The translations under genes were made by a program, and so were the position numbers. Positions 16,596 to 23,866 of a stretch of DNA of 64,000 bases are shown here, one piece after another (within the stretch, counting starts at the first letter, position 1; each line of letters starts with the position of its first letter). Below the pieces are notes generated by a model. It saw only the letters and a list, made by a program, of their open reading frames with translations, searched no databases and was not told where the DNA came from. Origin of the DNA: Cohnella abietis (GTDB lineage Bacteria > Bacillota > Bacilli > Paenibacillales > Paenibacillaceae); the NCBI RefSeq assembly GCF_004295585.1, contig NZ_AP019400.1, positions 2,075,501 through 2,139,500 of the forward strand, given 5' to 3'.

Positions 16596-18087
16596 GAGTA
16601 TGCTCATGAAAATGCTGCGGATTAACCCAGCTCCTGAGAATAGGATCATTACGATAACGGAGCCGCTAAGCTATCGTACTAACGTTTTACGTAATCGGCT
16701 TTGGTATCGTGGTGATCCTTCCGAGTTGGATCAGTTTTACAAACAGACAGCTAATGACGCAGTTAGCAAGTCGCGCTTCTGGGCTGCTGTTCCTAGCCCG
16801 GATCTTACCATTCGGAAGATCCATTCAGGCTTACCGGCAATGGTAGCAGAGAGACTATCTGATATCGTTATCGCAGATCTGGACAAGATCGAGTTAAAGC
16901 AGCATGAAGCCATTACAGAAATATGGGATCAGATCGAAAATGACAACGACTTCGATGAGCTGCTAGGCGATGCCATTATCGATACCCTCGTGGAAGGTGA
17001 CGGCGCGTTTAAGATTACGCTGGATCCGGAAGTGACTGAATACCCGATCATTGAGTTCTATAGCGGCGACCAGGTAGAGTACAAACGGACACGCGGGAGA
17101 CTCCAAGAGGTCTTGTTCTACACGGATTACACGGCCAACTCTAAGGACTATCGGTTGGAGGAGACGTTTGGACGCGGTTATATCAGATATCGGCTGCTGA
17201 ATTCGGACGGTAAAGAAGTCCCGTTGGCTATGGTTCCTGAAACCGCTGGACTAAATCCGGTGACGTACCCAAGCGATTTTATAATGGCCGTGCCACTTCG
17301 ATTCTTCAAGTCCAAGAAATGGCCTGGGCGTGGTAAATCGATATTCGAAAGTAAGTCTGACAGCATCGATGCGCTGGACGAGGTAATCAGTCAATGGTTG
17401 GACGCTATCCGCGCCGGACGAGTGCAGAAATACATTCCTGAGGATCTGATCCCTAAGAATCCCGAGAACGGCAGGCACATACGTCCTAATCCATTTGATA
17501 ATCAATTTATCAAGATTGGATCCACATTGTCCGAAGATTCTAAGGGTCAAATCGACATGGTTCAACCTGCTATTTTGTATGAGGCATTTGTCGCGTCCTA
17601 TGCAAGCGCGCTGGATATGTGTTTGCAGGGGATAATGAGCCCGTCTACGCTAGGGATCGACCTTAAGAAGACAGACAATGCAGAAGCCCAGCGCGAGAAG
17701 GAAAAAGCCACACTATATACCAGGGGTAAGATCATCGAGCGGTTAAACGAGGTGATCCCGCAGCTGGTCGATGTCGTGTTAAAGGTATACGACACGATGC
17801 GTAACAGAACTGCAGGCGTATACGAGACTACTGTCAAGTTCGGAGAGTACGCCAGTCCGTCATTTGACGCGGTAGTGGAGACGGTCGGTAAGGCACGGAC
17901 GTATCAGATCATGTCAATCGAGCGTGGCGTCGAAGAATTATACGGTGATTCCTGGACCGACGACGAGAAGGCAGAGGAAGTGGCGCGGTTAAAGGCGGAG
18001 CAGGGAATTGTAGTTGTTGATGAGCCGGAGATTAATCGTGATCCTCCTCCTGATGAGCCCGGCGGTTCTGGTGGCGGTGGAGAATGA
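16582..18087 (+). CDS. Phage portal protein
   Basis: A 501-residue protein in the portal position. It has the long helical stem region (DALDEVISQWLDAIRAGRVQ), the SPSTLGIDLKKTDNAEAQRE segment typical of SPP1-like portals, and a Gly/Pro-rich acidic tail. Start GTG 16582 behind GGAGGGG. It forms the dodecameric DNA channel of the head. The stop overlaps the next ATG. Confidence 0.9.
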   Translation: MGWFKSMLMKMLRINPAPENRIITITEPLSYRTNVLRNRLWYRGDPSELDQFYKQTANDAVSKSRFWAAVPSPDLTIRKIHSGLPAMVAERLSDIVIADLDKIELKQHEAITEIWDQIENDNDFDELLGDAIIDTLVEGDGAFKITLDPEVTEYPIIEFYSGDQVEYKRTRGRLQEVLFYTDYTANSKDYRLEETFGRGYIRYRLLNSDGKEVPLAMVPETAGLNPVTYPSDFIMAVPLRFFKSKKWPGRGKSIFESKSDSIDALDEVISQWLDAIRAGRVQKYIPEDLIPKNPENGRHIRPNPFDNQFIKIGSTLSEDSKGQIDMVQPAILYEAFVASYASALDMCLQGIMSPSTLGIDLKKTDNAEAQREKEKATLYTRGKIIERLNEVIPQLVDVVLKVYDTMRNRTAGVYETTVKFGEYASPSFDAVVETVGKARTYQIMSIERGVEELYGDSWTDDEKAEEVARLKAEQGIVVVDEPEINRDPPPDEPGGSGGGGE

Positions 18088-19229
18088 GCGCGTACGATGT
18101 AAAGCAAATATTCATCGATATGGAGCAGGACCTGATTAACAATATGCGCCGGAACCTTGCCCGTCATGAAGCCGAGGAAGCAGAATTGGGGTTCAACTGG
18201 GAACAATGGCAGCAACGTAAGATTGAGTCGCTGCAACGATACCGCAAGGAGAACCGGTTAATAATCAACAGGCACGGGACACAGGTCGATGCAGAGACAG
18301 GTGAGCTGCTTAAGGGGTCGTTTCTCGGAGGTGCGCAGAAGGCTGATGCAAAATTGTACAAAGCATCATATATCCAACGCATCGCCAGCAAGCTTACTGA
18401 GCCGATCACGCGAGTTGACGGTACTGATAGCACATTCTTTCAGATCAACGATCGCCGGCTTAATGCTCTTGTAACTGCCGTCACACAGGATCTGCAACGA
18501 GGGCGTTTTGCTATGTTACGTCAAGCTGATGACGTTTATCGTAAGACCATTTTTCGTTCTCAAATGTATTACAATTCCGGAGCAGTGACAGTAACTAAAG
18601 CAATCGATATGGCCACTCGGGATTTTCTGGACCGAGGTTTCAATTGCATCACGTATAGCGATGGCCGTACTGTTGATATTGCCGCTTACTCGGAGATGGT
18701 GCTGCGTACGTCTGCTATGCAAGCGTCCTTTGCTGGTGAGGGTGCACGGCGTAGCGAGTGGGGTATAAACACAGTTGTCGTATCCACACATGGGAATTGC
18801 TCTGATCGATGTATGCCGTGGCAAGGTAGAGTTTACATTGATGACGTTTACGGTAGCGACAATGGTAATGGCGGGGATTACCCCTTACTATCAACAGCTG
18901 TTGGTGGCGGGTTGTTTGGTCCTAACTGCCGTCATAATTCAGGGACATACATCCCTGGTGTCAGTTCCGAACCTGAACAGGTAGATGAAGGTAAAGCCGA
19001 AGATCTTTACGATGCCGAGCAGAAGCAGCGGTATATGGAGAGACAGATCAGGCAGTACAAACGGCGCGAGATTGGCAGCGTCGACCCGGATAATCAGGCT
19101 GCAGCAGCTGATAAAGTCAAACAGTGGAAAGGGAAGCTTACGAACCACTTGGACGAGTATCCGGATCTAAGGCGCGATCGTTCCCGCGAACGTATCGGTA
19201 ACAGATATGTTCCACCGGTTGCGAATTGA
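18084..19229 (+). CDS. Minor capsid protein (Phage_min_cap2)
   Basis: A 381-residue protein. The C-terminal half contains STHGNCSDRCMPWQGRVY and GPNCRHNSGTYIPG, the Cys/His pattern of minor capsid 2 proteins, relatives of the head morphogenesis (SPP1 gp7) group. A basic N-terminal helical part should contact the portal. Coupled to the portal gene by ATGA. Confidence 0.85.
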   Translation: MSAYDVKQIFIDMEQDLINNMRRNLARHEAEEAELGFNWEQWQQRKIESLQRYRKENRLIINRHGTQVDAETGELLKGSFLGGAQKADAKLYKASYIQRIASKLTEPITRVDGTDSTFFQINDRRLNALVTAVTQDLQRGRFAMLRQADDVYRKTIFRSQMYYNSGAVTVTKAIDMATRDFLDRGFNCITYSDGRTVDIAAYSEMVLRTSAMQASFAGEGARRSEWGINTVVVSTHGNCSDRCMPWQGRVYIDDVYGSDNGNGGDYPLLSTAVGGGLFGPNCRHNSGTYIPGVSSEPEQVDEGKAEDLYDAEQKQRYMERQIRQYKRREIGSVDPDNQAAAADKVKQWKGKLTNHLDEYPDLRRDRSRERIGNRYVPPVAN

Positions 19230-19246
19230 TTTTGGAGGTGAGTCTG

Positions 19247-19327
19247 TTGGCAAATAGTGTCCTTATTACGCTTATCATCTGCTCCACTATAGTGGTTATC
19301 AGTTTGATTAATAGACGACGCAAGTAA
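19247..19327 (+). CDS. 26-residue membrane peptide
   Basis: TTG 19247 follows GGAGGTGAG. The product is one membrane helix (SVLITLIICSTIVVISLI) and a basic end (NRRRK). It lies between head genes, ahead of a hairpin. The ribosome site is strong, but the size leaves doubt. Function unknown. Confidence 0.5.
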   Translation: MANSVLITLIICSTIVVISLINRRRK

Positions 19328-19340
19328 ATAGCTTTTAGGT

Positions 19341-19369
19341 TAGGCTCTCGCTGAGACTGCGGGAGCCTA
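19341..19369 (+). terminator. Hairpin before scaffold gene
   Basis: TAGGCTCTCGC (19341-19351) pairs with GCGGGAGCCTA (19359-19369), one G-U pair, followed only by TTTGCTC. It may be a partial terminator or RNA processing site that sets the ratio of portal to capsid messages. Confidence 0.5.
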
Positions 19370-19445
19370 TTTGCTCGTTAGCCGGAGCATCACGGCCACT
19401 CTAGCTGGCACTTACCAGCATAAAAAAGTATGGAGGTCATGGGAT

Positions 19446-20027
19446 ATGGAATGGTTGAAAGAGTTGCTTAAAAAAGCAGGGATTGAAGATGCAAAGATAG
19501 ATGGGCTTGTTGGTGACATCAATAAGGAGATCCCGAAGTATCTCATCCCGAAAGACAAGTACAACGATCTGGCTACAGCCAAGACGAAGCTGGAGACCGA
19601 CCTGGGTGAACGTGACAAGCAGCTCGAGACTCTCAGTAAGACCGCTGGTGCCAGCGAAGAGCTGAAGAAGGAAATCACACAACTGCAGACGGCTAATACG
19701 GCTGCTGCGGAGAAACACGCTTCCGAGCTTAAGGCGTTGACGCTGACTAATGCGATTAAGTCTGCTTTGAATGGCAAGGTGCATGATGAGTCCCTCGTTG
19801 CTGGTCTCTTTGATAAGGAGAAGCTGGTCATTGACGGGGATAAGGTCGTTGGTCTGGATGATCAGCTCAAGGGACTGCAAGAGTCCAAAGCGTTCCTCTT
19901 CAAGACTGAGAGCGCCGGATCTGGTGGCGGGTCGGGTTTCAAAGTGGGTGGCAGCGGTGGTAGTGGTGGTGGAGCAGCAACAAATGAGCAGCTCGCCAAT
20001 ATCTTCGGTGTAGCGGCTCAGAAGTAA
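19446..20027 (+). CDS. Scaffold (GP20-type minor structural) protein
   Basis: A 193-residue protein started at ATG 19446 behind ATGGAGG. It opens with MEWLKELLKKAGIEDAKIDG and continues as a coiled coil, then GLDDQLKGLQ and a Gly/Ser-rich linker, which is the pattern of phage GP20-type scaffold proteins that guide capsid assembly. It precedes the capsid gene as usual. Confidence 0.85.
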   Translation: MEWLKELLKKAGIEDAKIDGLVGDINKEIPKYLIPKDKYNDLATAKTKLETDLGERDKQLETLSKTAGASEELKKEITQLQTANTAAAEKHASELKALTLTNAIKSALNGKVHDESLVAGLFDKEKLVIDGDKVVGLDDQLKGLQESKAFLFKTESAGSGGGSGFKVGGSGGSGGGAATNEQLANIFGVAAQK

Positions 20028-20056
20028 AATCAAATTGAACGAGGAGTGATTTGCAA

Positions 20057-20932
20057 ATGCCTACTAACTATGTAGATAGTTTTCAAACAGTACTAGAACA
20101 AAAATATTCCCGTGAGCTCACCTCAGCTGATCTCACGACACAAAGCGCCATTTTTGTTGGCGCGAAGACGATCAAGATTCCTCGTCTAGATGTGGGCGGG
20201 TATAAGGATCACAACCGTGCAGGCGGTTGGAACCGCCAGGTAATCAGCAACGACTTCGAGTTTAAAGTTCTCGCGTTCGACCGCGATGTAGAATTTTATG
20301 TAGACGCAATGGACGTAGATGAAACCAATCAGATCCTGTCGGCAGCCAATACGACGAATGTTTTCGAAGAGGAGCAGGCGATTCCAGAGCTCGACAAGTA
20401 CCGGTATTCCAAAATCTATTCTGACTACGTGGCGTTTGGCAAGACTCCTGATAAAACGGTGCCTGACCTCGACAACGTCCTTAAAATTTTCGACAAACTG
20501 ATGAAGAAAATGGACAATGCCGAGGTGCCGCAGGAAGGTCGGATCTTGTACGTTACGCCAGATATGCAGGAACTATTGAAACAGGCTAACGATCTTCGCC
20601 GTGTCGTCCTCGTCGGAAATAACAACGGGGTAGTGGACCGCGCTGTCCGCAGTCTTGACAGCGTGAAGATGGTCATGGTGCCGGACGGCCGCATGAAGAC
20701 TGTCTACAACTTCACAAGCGGAGCCGTTGCTGGAGTTGGTGCGAAGCAGATCAACATGATCTTGATTCATCCGAAGGCGGTACTAGCGCCGATTAAACAC
20801 AGCGCGATTTACTTGTGGGAACCAGGCAGTCACACAGGCGGGGACGGATACTTGTACCAAAACCGTCGTTACACGGATCTGTTCTTGATTAATCGTAAGG
20901 CAGACGGTATCCAAATAAACGTCGAGGCCTGA
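20057..20932 (+). CDS. Major capsid protein
   Basis: A 291-residue HK97-fold-type capsid protein by position and composition (between scaffold and connector genes; TKTIKIPRLDVGGYKDH-like strand, Arg/Asn-rich loops, C-terminal RRYTDLFLINRKADGI). ATG 20057 follows GAGGAGTGA; TTG 20051 is a weaker choice. All fifteen Arg codons are CGN, in contrast to the tail genes downstream. Confidence 0.85.
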   Translation: MPTNYVDSFQTVLEQKYSRELTSADLTTQSAIFVGAKTIKIPRLDVGGYKDHNRAGGWNRQVISNDFEFKVLAFDRDVEFYVDAMDVDETNQILSAANTTNVFEEEQAIPELDKYRYSKIYSDYVAFGKTPDKTVPDLDNVLKIFDKLMKKMDNAEVPQEGRILYVTPDMQELLKQANDLRRVVLVGNNNGVVDRAVRSLDSVKMVMVPDGRMKTVYNFTSGAVAGVGAKQINMILIHPKAVLAPIKHSAIYLWEPGSHTGGDGYLYQNRRYTDLFLINRKADGIQINVEA

Positions 20933-20967
20933 TAACGGCTAATGCCAAATGAGAGGAGTAATACACA

Positions 20968-21261
20968 ATGTTATATGCAATCAAAGGTAATAAGCAGCTG
21001 CAGATCGATCCGGCTGAGAAGGAAACGTACCTGAAGTTGGGCTACGATATCGCTGAGGTTGATGGAGATACGCTGAACGTCGTCGAGACATCGCCGGTTA
21101 AGACTATCCCTTATGTGGACTATAAAAGGCTGCAGGACGAGAACGAATTGTTGAAGGAGCAATTGGCCGGCGCTGGTGAAGGGGCGGATAAGGAAATCAA
21201 GGCCCTGAAGGAAAAGCTGGCCGAAGCGAACAAGAAGCTGAAGGAAGCAACGGGCGGGTGA
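20968..21261 (+). CDS. Small head-region protein with coiled coil
   Basis: A 97-residue protein. The first 45 residues look like a small beta domain (MLYAIKGNKQLQIDPAEKET); the rest is a Lys/Glu coiled coil ending in Gly. It lies between capsid and connector genes. Possibly head decoration or assembly; no family recognised. Confidence 0.6.
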   Translation: MLYAIKGNKQLQIDPAEKETYLKLGYDIAEVDGDTLNVVETSPVKTIPYVDYKRLQDENELLKEQLAGAGEGADKEIKALKEKLAEANKKLKEATGG

Positions 21262-21265
21262 TCGC

Positions 21266-21631
21266 ATGGCCTACGCAACGGATACTGATTATGCGGAGTA
21301 CGGTGAGGGTGTAATCCCTGCAGATAAGCTGGATAGTGCGCTTAGTAGGGCCAGTGATCAGTTGGACAGCCTGACATATAACCGGATTGTGGCGAGGGGG
21401 TTCGATGACCTCTCGCCGTTTCAGCAGCTCAATGTGACCAAAGCGGTGTGCCAGCAAGCGGACTTTTGGTACAAGTATGGCGACTTTCTTAATATGCCTC
21501 TCGCGGGATATAGCGCCGGTAGCGTTTCCTTGTCATTTAAAGCGATCCAAGGTGCAGGCGGCATCCAGACAACGGAGAACGTAGTCAATCTGCTCAAGCC
21601 AACGGGCCTGACGAATAGGGGGCTAAGCTAA
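21266..21631 (+). CDS. Head-tail connector, gp6/gp15-like
   Basis: A 121-residue helical protein starting MAYATDTDYAEYGEGVIPAD, with a set of helices (LDSALSRASDQLDSLTY) and a Gly-rich C-terminus. This fits the ring adaptor that docks on the portal. Its stop overlaps the next ATG. Confidence 0.75.
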   Translation: MAYATDTDYAEYGEGVIPADKLDSALSRASDQLDSLTYNRIVARGFDDLSPFQQLNVTKAVCQQADFWYKYGDFLNMPLAGYSAGSVSLSFKAIQGAGGIQTTENVVNLLKPTGLTNRGLS

Positions 21632-21957
21632 TGCTTGGTAAGCTACCTTTTCCACATTGGATCCTGGTAACACCCGTTAAGGTATACCAAACTGAATTGT
21701 CAGAAGACGGGGAGTCTGTCGAGGAGTTAATCTTCGATGGGCTCTCTTGCTATGACGAGAAGATTAAGCAGACGCTTGATGCTGAGCGTCGCCTAGTCTC
21801 GCTCTCCGGGAAAGTCATCATCGAAGGTGACATTAACCCGGATAAGCTAATCGAAGGTGTTGTTCAGATCGGCAATGTTAAGAAGACGATCTTTCGTTCT
21901 GTTCGCCCGCGTAACCCAGACGGCACCGTATTTTCGACGGAACTGGAGTTGGTGTAA
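21631..21957 (+). CDS. Head-tail stopper-type protein
   Basis: A 108-residue beta-rich protein (FDGLSCYDEKIKQTLDAERR, LSGKVIIEGDINPD). Size, fold look and position after the adaptor fit the stopper that closes the head before tail docking. Coupled to both neighbours by overlap. Confidence 0.7.
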   Translation: MLGKLPFPHWILVTPVKVYQTELSEDGESVEELIFDGLSCYDEKIKQTLDAERRLVSLSGKVIIEGDINPDKLIEGVVQIGNVKKTIFRSVRPRNPDGTVFSTELELV

Positions 21958-22334
21958 TGAAGGTACGCACATCCATGAACAAAGGCGCGATCAGGCAATT
22001 GTCCGCAGCTCAAATCCAAGCGCTTAAAATGACGGCCGATGCGCTCAAGACGGAAGTCATGAACGCCGCTGTTGTTCCCAAGCAAAGTGGCGAACTGGAA
22101 CGAAGCGCCCACATAGACGAGTCCCGAGCAGACCAAGGGCTGGTCAAATTGGTATACGACACGCCATATGCGCGGCGCTTGTATTTCCATCCGGAACTTA
22201 ACTTCCGAACGGATAAGAATGCCAATGCCCATGGTAAATGGCTGGAGCATTGGATCATCGGAGGTAAGAAGGACTTTGCGGCAAAGGCATTCCGGAAGAT
22301 ATACCGGATGATTACGAGAGGGACTGTACGATGA
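21957..22334 (+). CDS. Minor capsid / neck protein (Minor_capsid_2)
   Basis: A 125-residue protein with PKQSGELERSAHID and YDTPYARRLYFHPELNF, diagnostic strings of Minor_capsid_2 (HK97 gp10-like) neck proteins. The ATG overlaps the previous stop. Confidence 0.8.
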   Translation: MKVRTSMNKGAIRQLSAAQIQALKMTADALKTEVMNAAVVPKQSGELERSAHIDESRADQGLVKLVYDTPYARRLYFHPELNFRTDKNANAHGKWLEHWIIGGKKDFAAKAFRKIYRMITRGTVR

Positions 22335-22717
22335 GGCTGGCAGAGGTAAGGGATTGGCTTAAGACTCAAGTCGTTAGCCCTCAGTGGTACATCGGGAAGA
22401 TAGACGGTAGCAAGCAGCAATGCATTGGCTTGTACAACGTAAACGGATCCGCGCCAGTGATTGCTGTAGGAGGCTTGGATAATACGTCATACGGGATTAA
22501 GTCTATTTCCATCCTCGTCCACTGGACCAAGAATGCGGATACAGCTGAGGTTAAAGCCCAGGAGGTCTATGCTGCATTGTTTGGCCAGTCGGCAACGATC
22601 GATGGAAAGCGGGTCGTCATGTTCCAGATGAGGCACCCTGAACCGCTCAGCGTTGGCACTGATTCAGAGGGCGTTTATGAGTACGTCATTGAAACGACAA
22701 TTTACTATGAAAGGTAG
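22331..22717 (+). CDS. Tail terminator-type protein (Minor_capsid_3)
   Basis: A 128-residue protein (IGKIDGSKQQCIGLYNVNG, SISILVHWTKNADTAEVKAQ). This matches minor capsid 3 / tail completion proteins that cap the tail tube. Start overlaps the previous stop by four bases. Confidence 0.75.
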   Translation: MRLAEVRDWLKTQVVSPQWYIGKIDGSKQQCIGLYNVNGSAPVIAVGGLDNTSYGIKSISILVHWTKNADTAEVKAQEVYAALFGQSATIDGKRVVMFQMRHPEPLSVGTDSEGVYEYVIETTIYYER

Positions 22718-22726
22718 GTTTTGCAA

Positions 22727-23182
22727 ATGGCAGGTTCTGCGCCTACGGGAGTTTTCCCGGTCCATAACAACAAATTCAAAATCAACACGAAGGGGCGGGT
22801 TACGGCTCCTTCCAATATGGCTACTATTAAAGACCTGGAAACGTTCGGTCTTTCGGTAGAATCTAACACGGAAGAATGGACTCCAATGGATATGGAGGGC
22901 TGGGCACGTCAAGCTGTAACAGGTAAAAAGCTTACGGTATCGTTCTCGGGTAAACGTCATTACGGAGATCCAGGCAATGACTACGTCGGCGGTCTGCTTT
23001 TGGCTACAGGCCAGGGCGTTGAATCGCAGTTTGAGTGGGAGCTGCCGAACGGTGCGAAGCTCATTATGGATTGCGTTATCAACTTGACGACTCCTGCCGG
23101 CGGCGATTCCACGAACATTGATGCGCTGGAGTTCGACATCCTTTCTGATGGTAAGCCTACCTTCACTCCACCATCAGCTTAA
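22727..23182 (+). CDS. Major tail (tube) protein
   Basis: A 151-residue beta-rich protein (APTGVFPVHNNKFKINTKGR, VTGKKLTVSFSGKRHYGDPG, DALEFDILSDGKP). The pattern is that of the siphovirus tail tube family. ATG 22727 behind AAAGGTAGG. Polymerises into the tail tube. Confidence 0.85.
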   Translation: MAGSAPTGVFPVHNNKFKINTKGRVTAPSNMATIKDLETFGLSVESNTEEWTPMDMEGWARQAVTGKKLTVSFSGKRHYGDPGNDYVGGLLLATGQGVESQFEWELPNGAKLIMDCVINLTTPAGGDSTNIDALEFDILSDGKPTFTPPSA

Positions 23183-23211
23183 TTCACAAATAAAATACGA
23201 GGTGATAATCA

Positions 23212-23514
23212 ATGGCTAAAATCATCAATATTACGGATAAATTCAGTTCAGAACAACCGGTCATCCAGATTGGCGAGAAAGAATACCCCATTGAAGCTAC
23301 TATGGAAGCGGTCTTTATGTTTGAAGAGAAGGCTTCGCAAGGTAATCGGGGGGCATTTGAAGCTATCGAAGCTGCTCTGGGCAAAGAAGCCACAATAGAG
23401 CTTAATCTAAACAAACTTACGGTAAAGCAATTCAAAGTCTTGACGACAGCTATTGCGGCGGCCATGCAAGATATGACATACGAGGAAGCCGCTGCCCGAT
23501 TTCAAACAAGATAG
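23212..23514 (+). CDS. Tail assembly chaperone, short form (gpG-like)
   Basis: A 100-residue acidic protein (MAKIINITDKFSSEQPVIQI, then MEAVFMFEEKASQG). It lies between tail tube and tape measure, the chaperone slot. Its last codons read GCT GCC CGA TTT CAA ACA AGA TAG. A +1 slip at TTTC would join it to the next frame to give a 216-residue long form, as in many siphophages that make G and GT versions. Confidence 0.8.
   Translation: MAKIINITDKFSSEQPVIQIGEKEYPIEATMEAVFMFEEKASQGNRGAFEAIEAALGKEATIELNLNKLTVKQFKVLTTAIAAAMQDMTYEEAAARFQTR
23500..23503 (+). promoter_or_regulatory. Candidate +1 ribosomal frameshift site
   Basis: CGA TTT CAA: the Phe tRNA on TTT can re-pair on TTC one base forward. 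The rare Arg codon CGA precedes it. The +1 frame is open from 23477 through to the Gp15-like stop at 23863. The downstream frame has no good ribosome site of its own. Confidence 0.6.
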
Positions 23515-23539
23515 CGATAACAACAGGTCTTTTTACGAC

Positions 23540-23863
23540 TTGCATGAGGATTGGCATCTAATCGAATCAAGTATGGCCAAGCAGTACGGCATTCGGATTA
23601 GGCAAGAAAAGCATATGCCCTGGTCGGAATTTGTTTCTTTGGTTTCGGGGTTGATGGCAGACACACCTCTGGGTCAGATCGTAGCGATTAGAGCGGAGAA
23701 GGACCCGAAAGCCATTAAGTCGTTCACTGTGGACCAGAGGCGGATCTACAACGACTGGAGAAGCAAGAGCGCCAAGAAACATTTAGAGAATCCAGAGAAG
23801 CTGGACCAGCAGATGGACGAAATAAGCAAAATGCTGGCTTTAATGTTCGGGAAAGGAGGTTGA
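23540..23863 (+). CDS. Gp15-like tail chaperone, C-terminal part of frameshift product
   Basis: This reading (HEDWHLIESSMAKQYGIRIR, MPWSEFVSLVSGLM) is the phage Gp15 family. From TTG 23540 it is 107 residues, but no convincing ribosome site precedes that codon. The open +1 frame continues upstream (FKQDSDNNRSFYDL) into the end of the previous gene, so it is most likely made as the tail of a 216-residue frameshift protein. It should help load tube subunits onto the tape measure. Confidence 0.75.
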   Translation: MHEDWHLIESSMAKQYGIRIRQEKHMPWSEFVSLVSGLMADTPLGQIVAIRAEKDPKAIKSFTVDQRRIYNDWRSKSAKKHLENPEKLDQQMDEISKMLALMFGKGG

Positions 23864-23866
23864 TTT

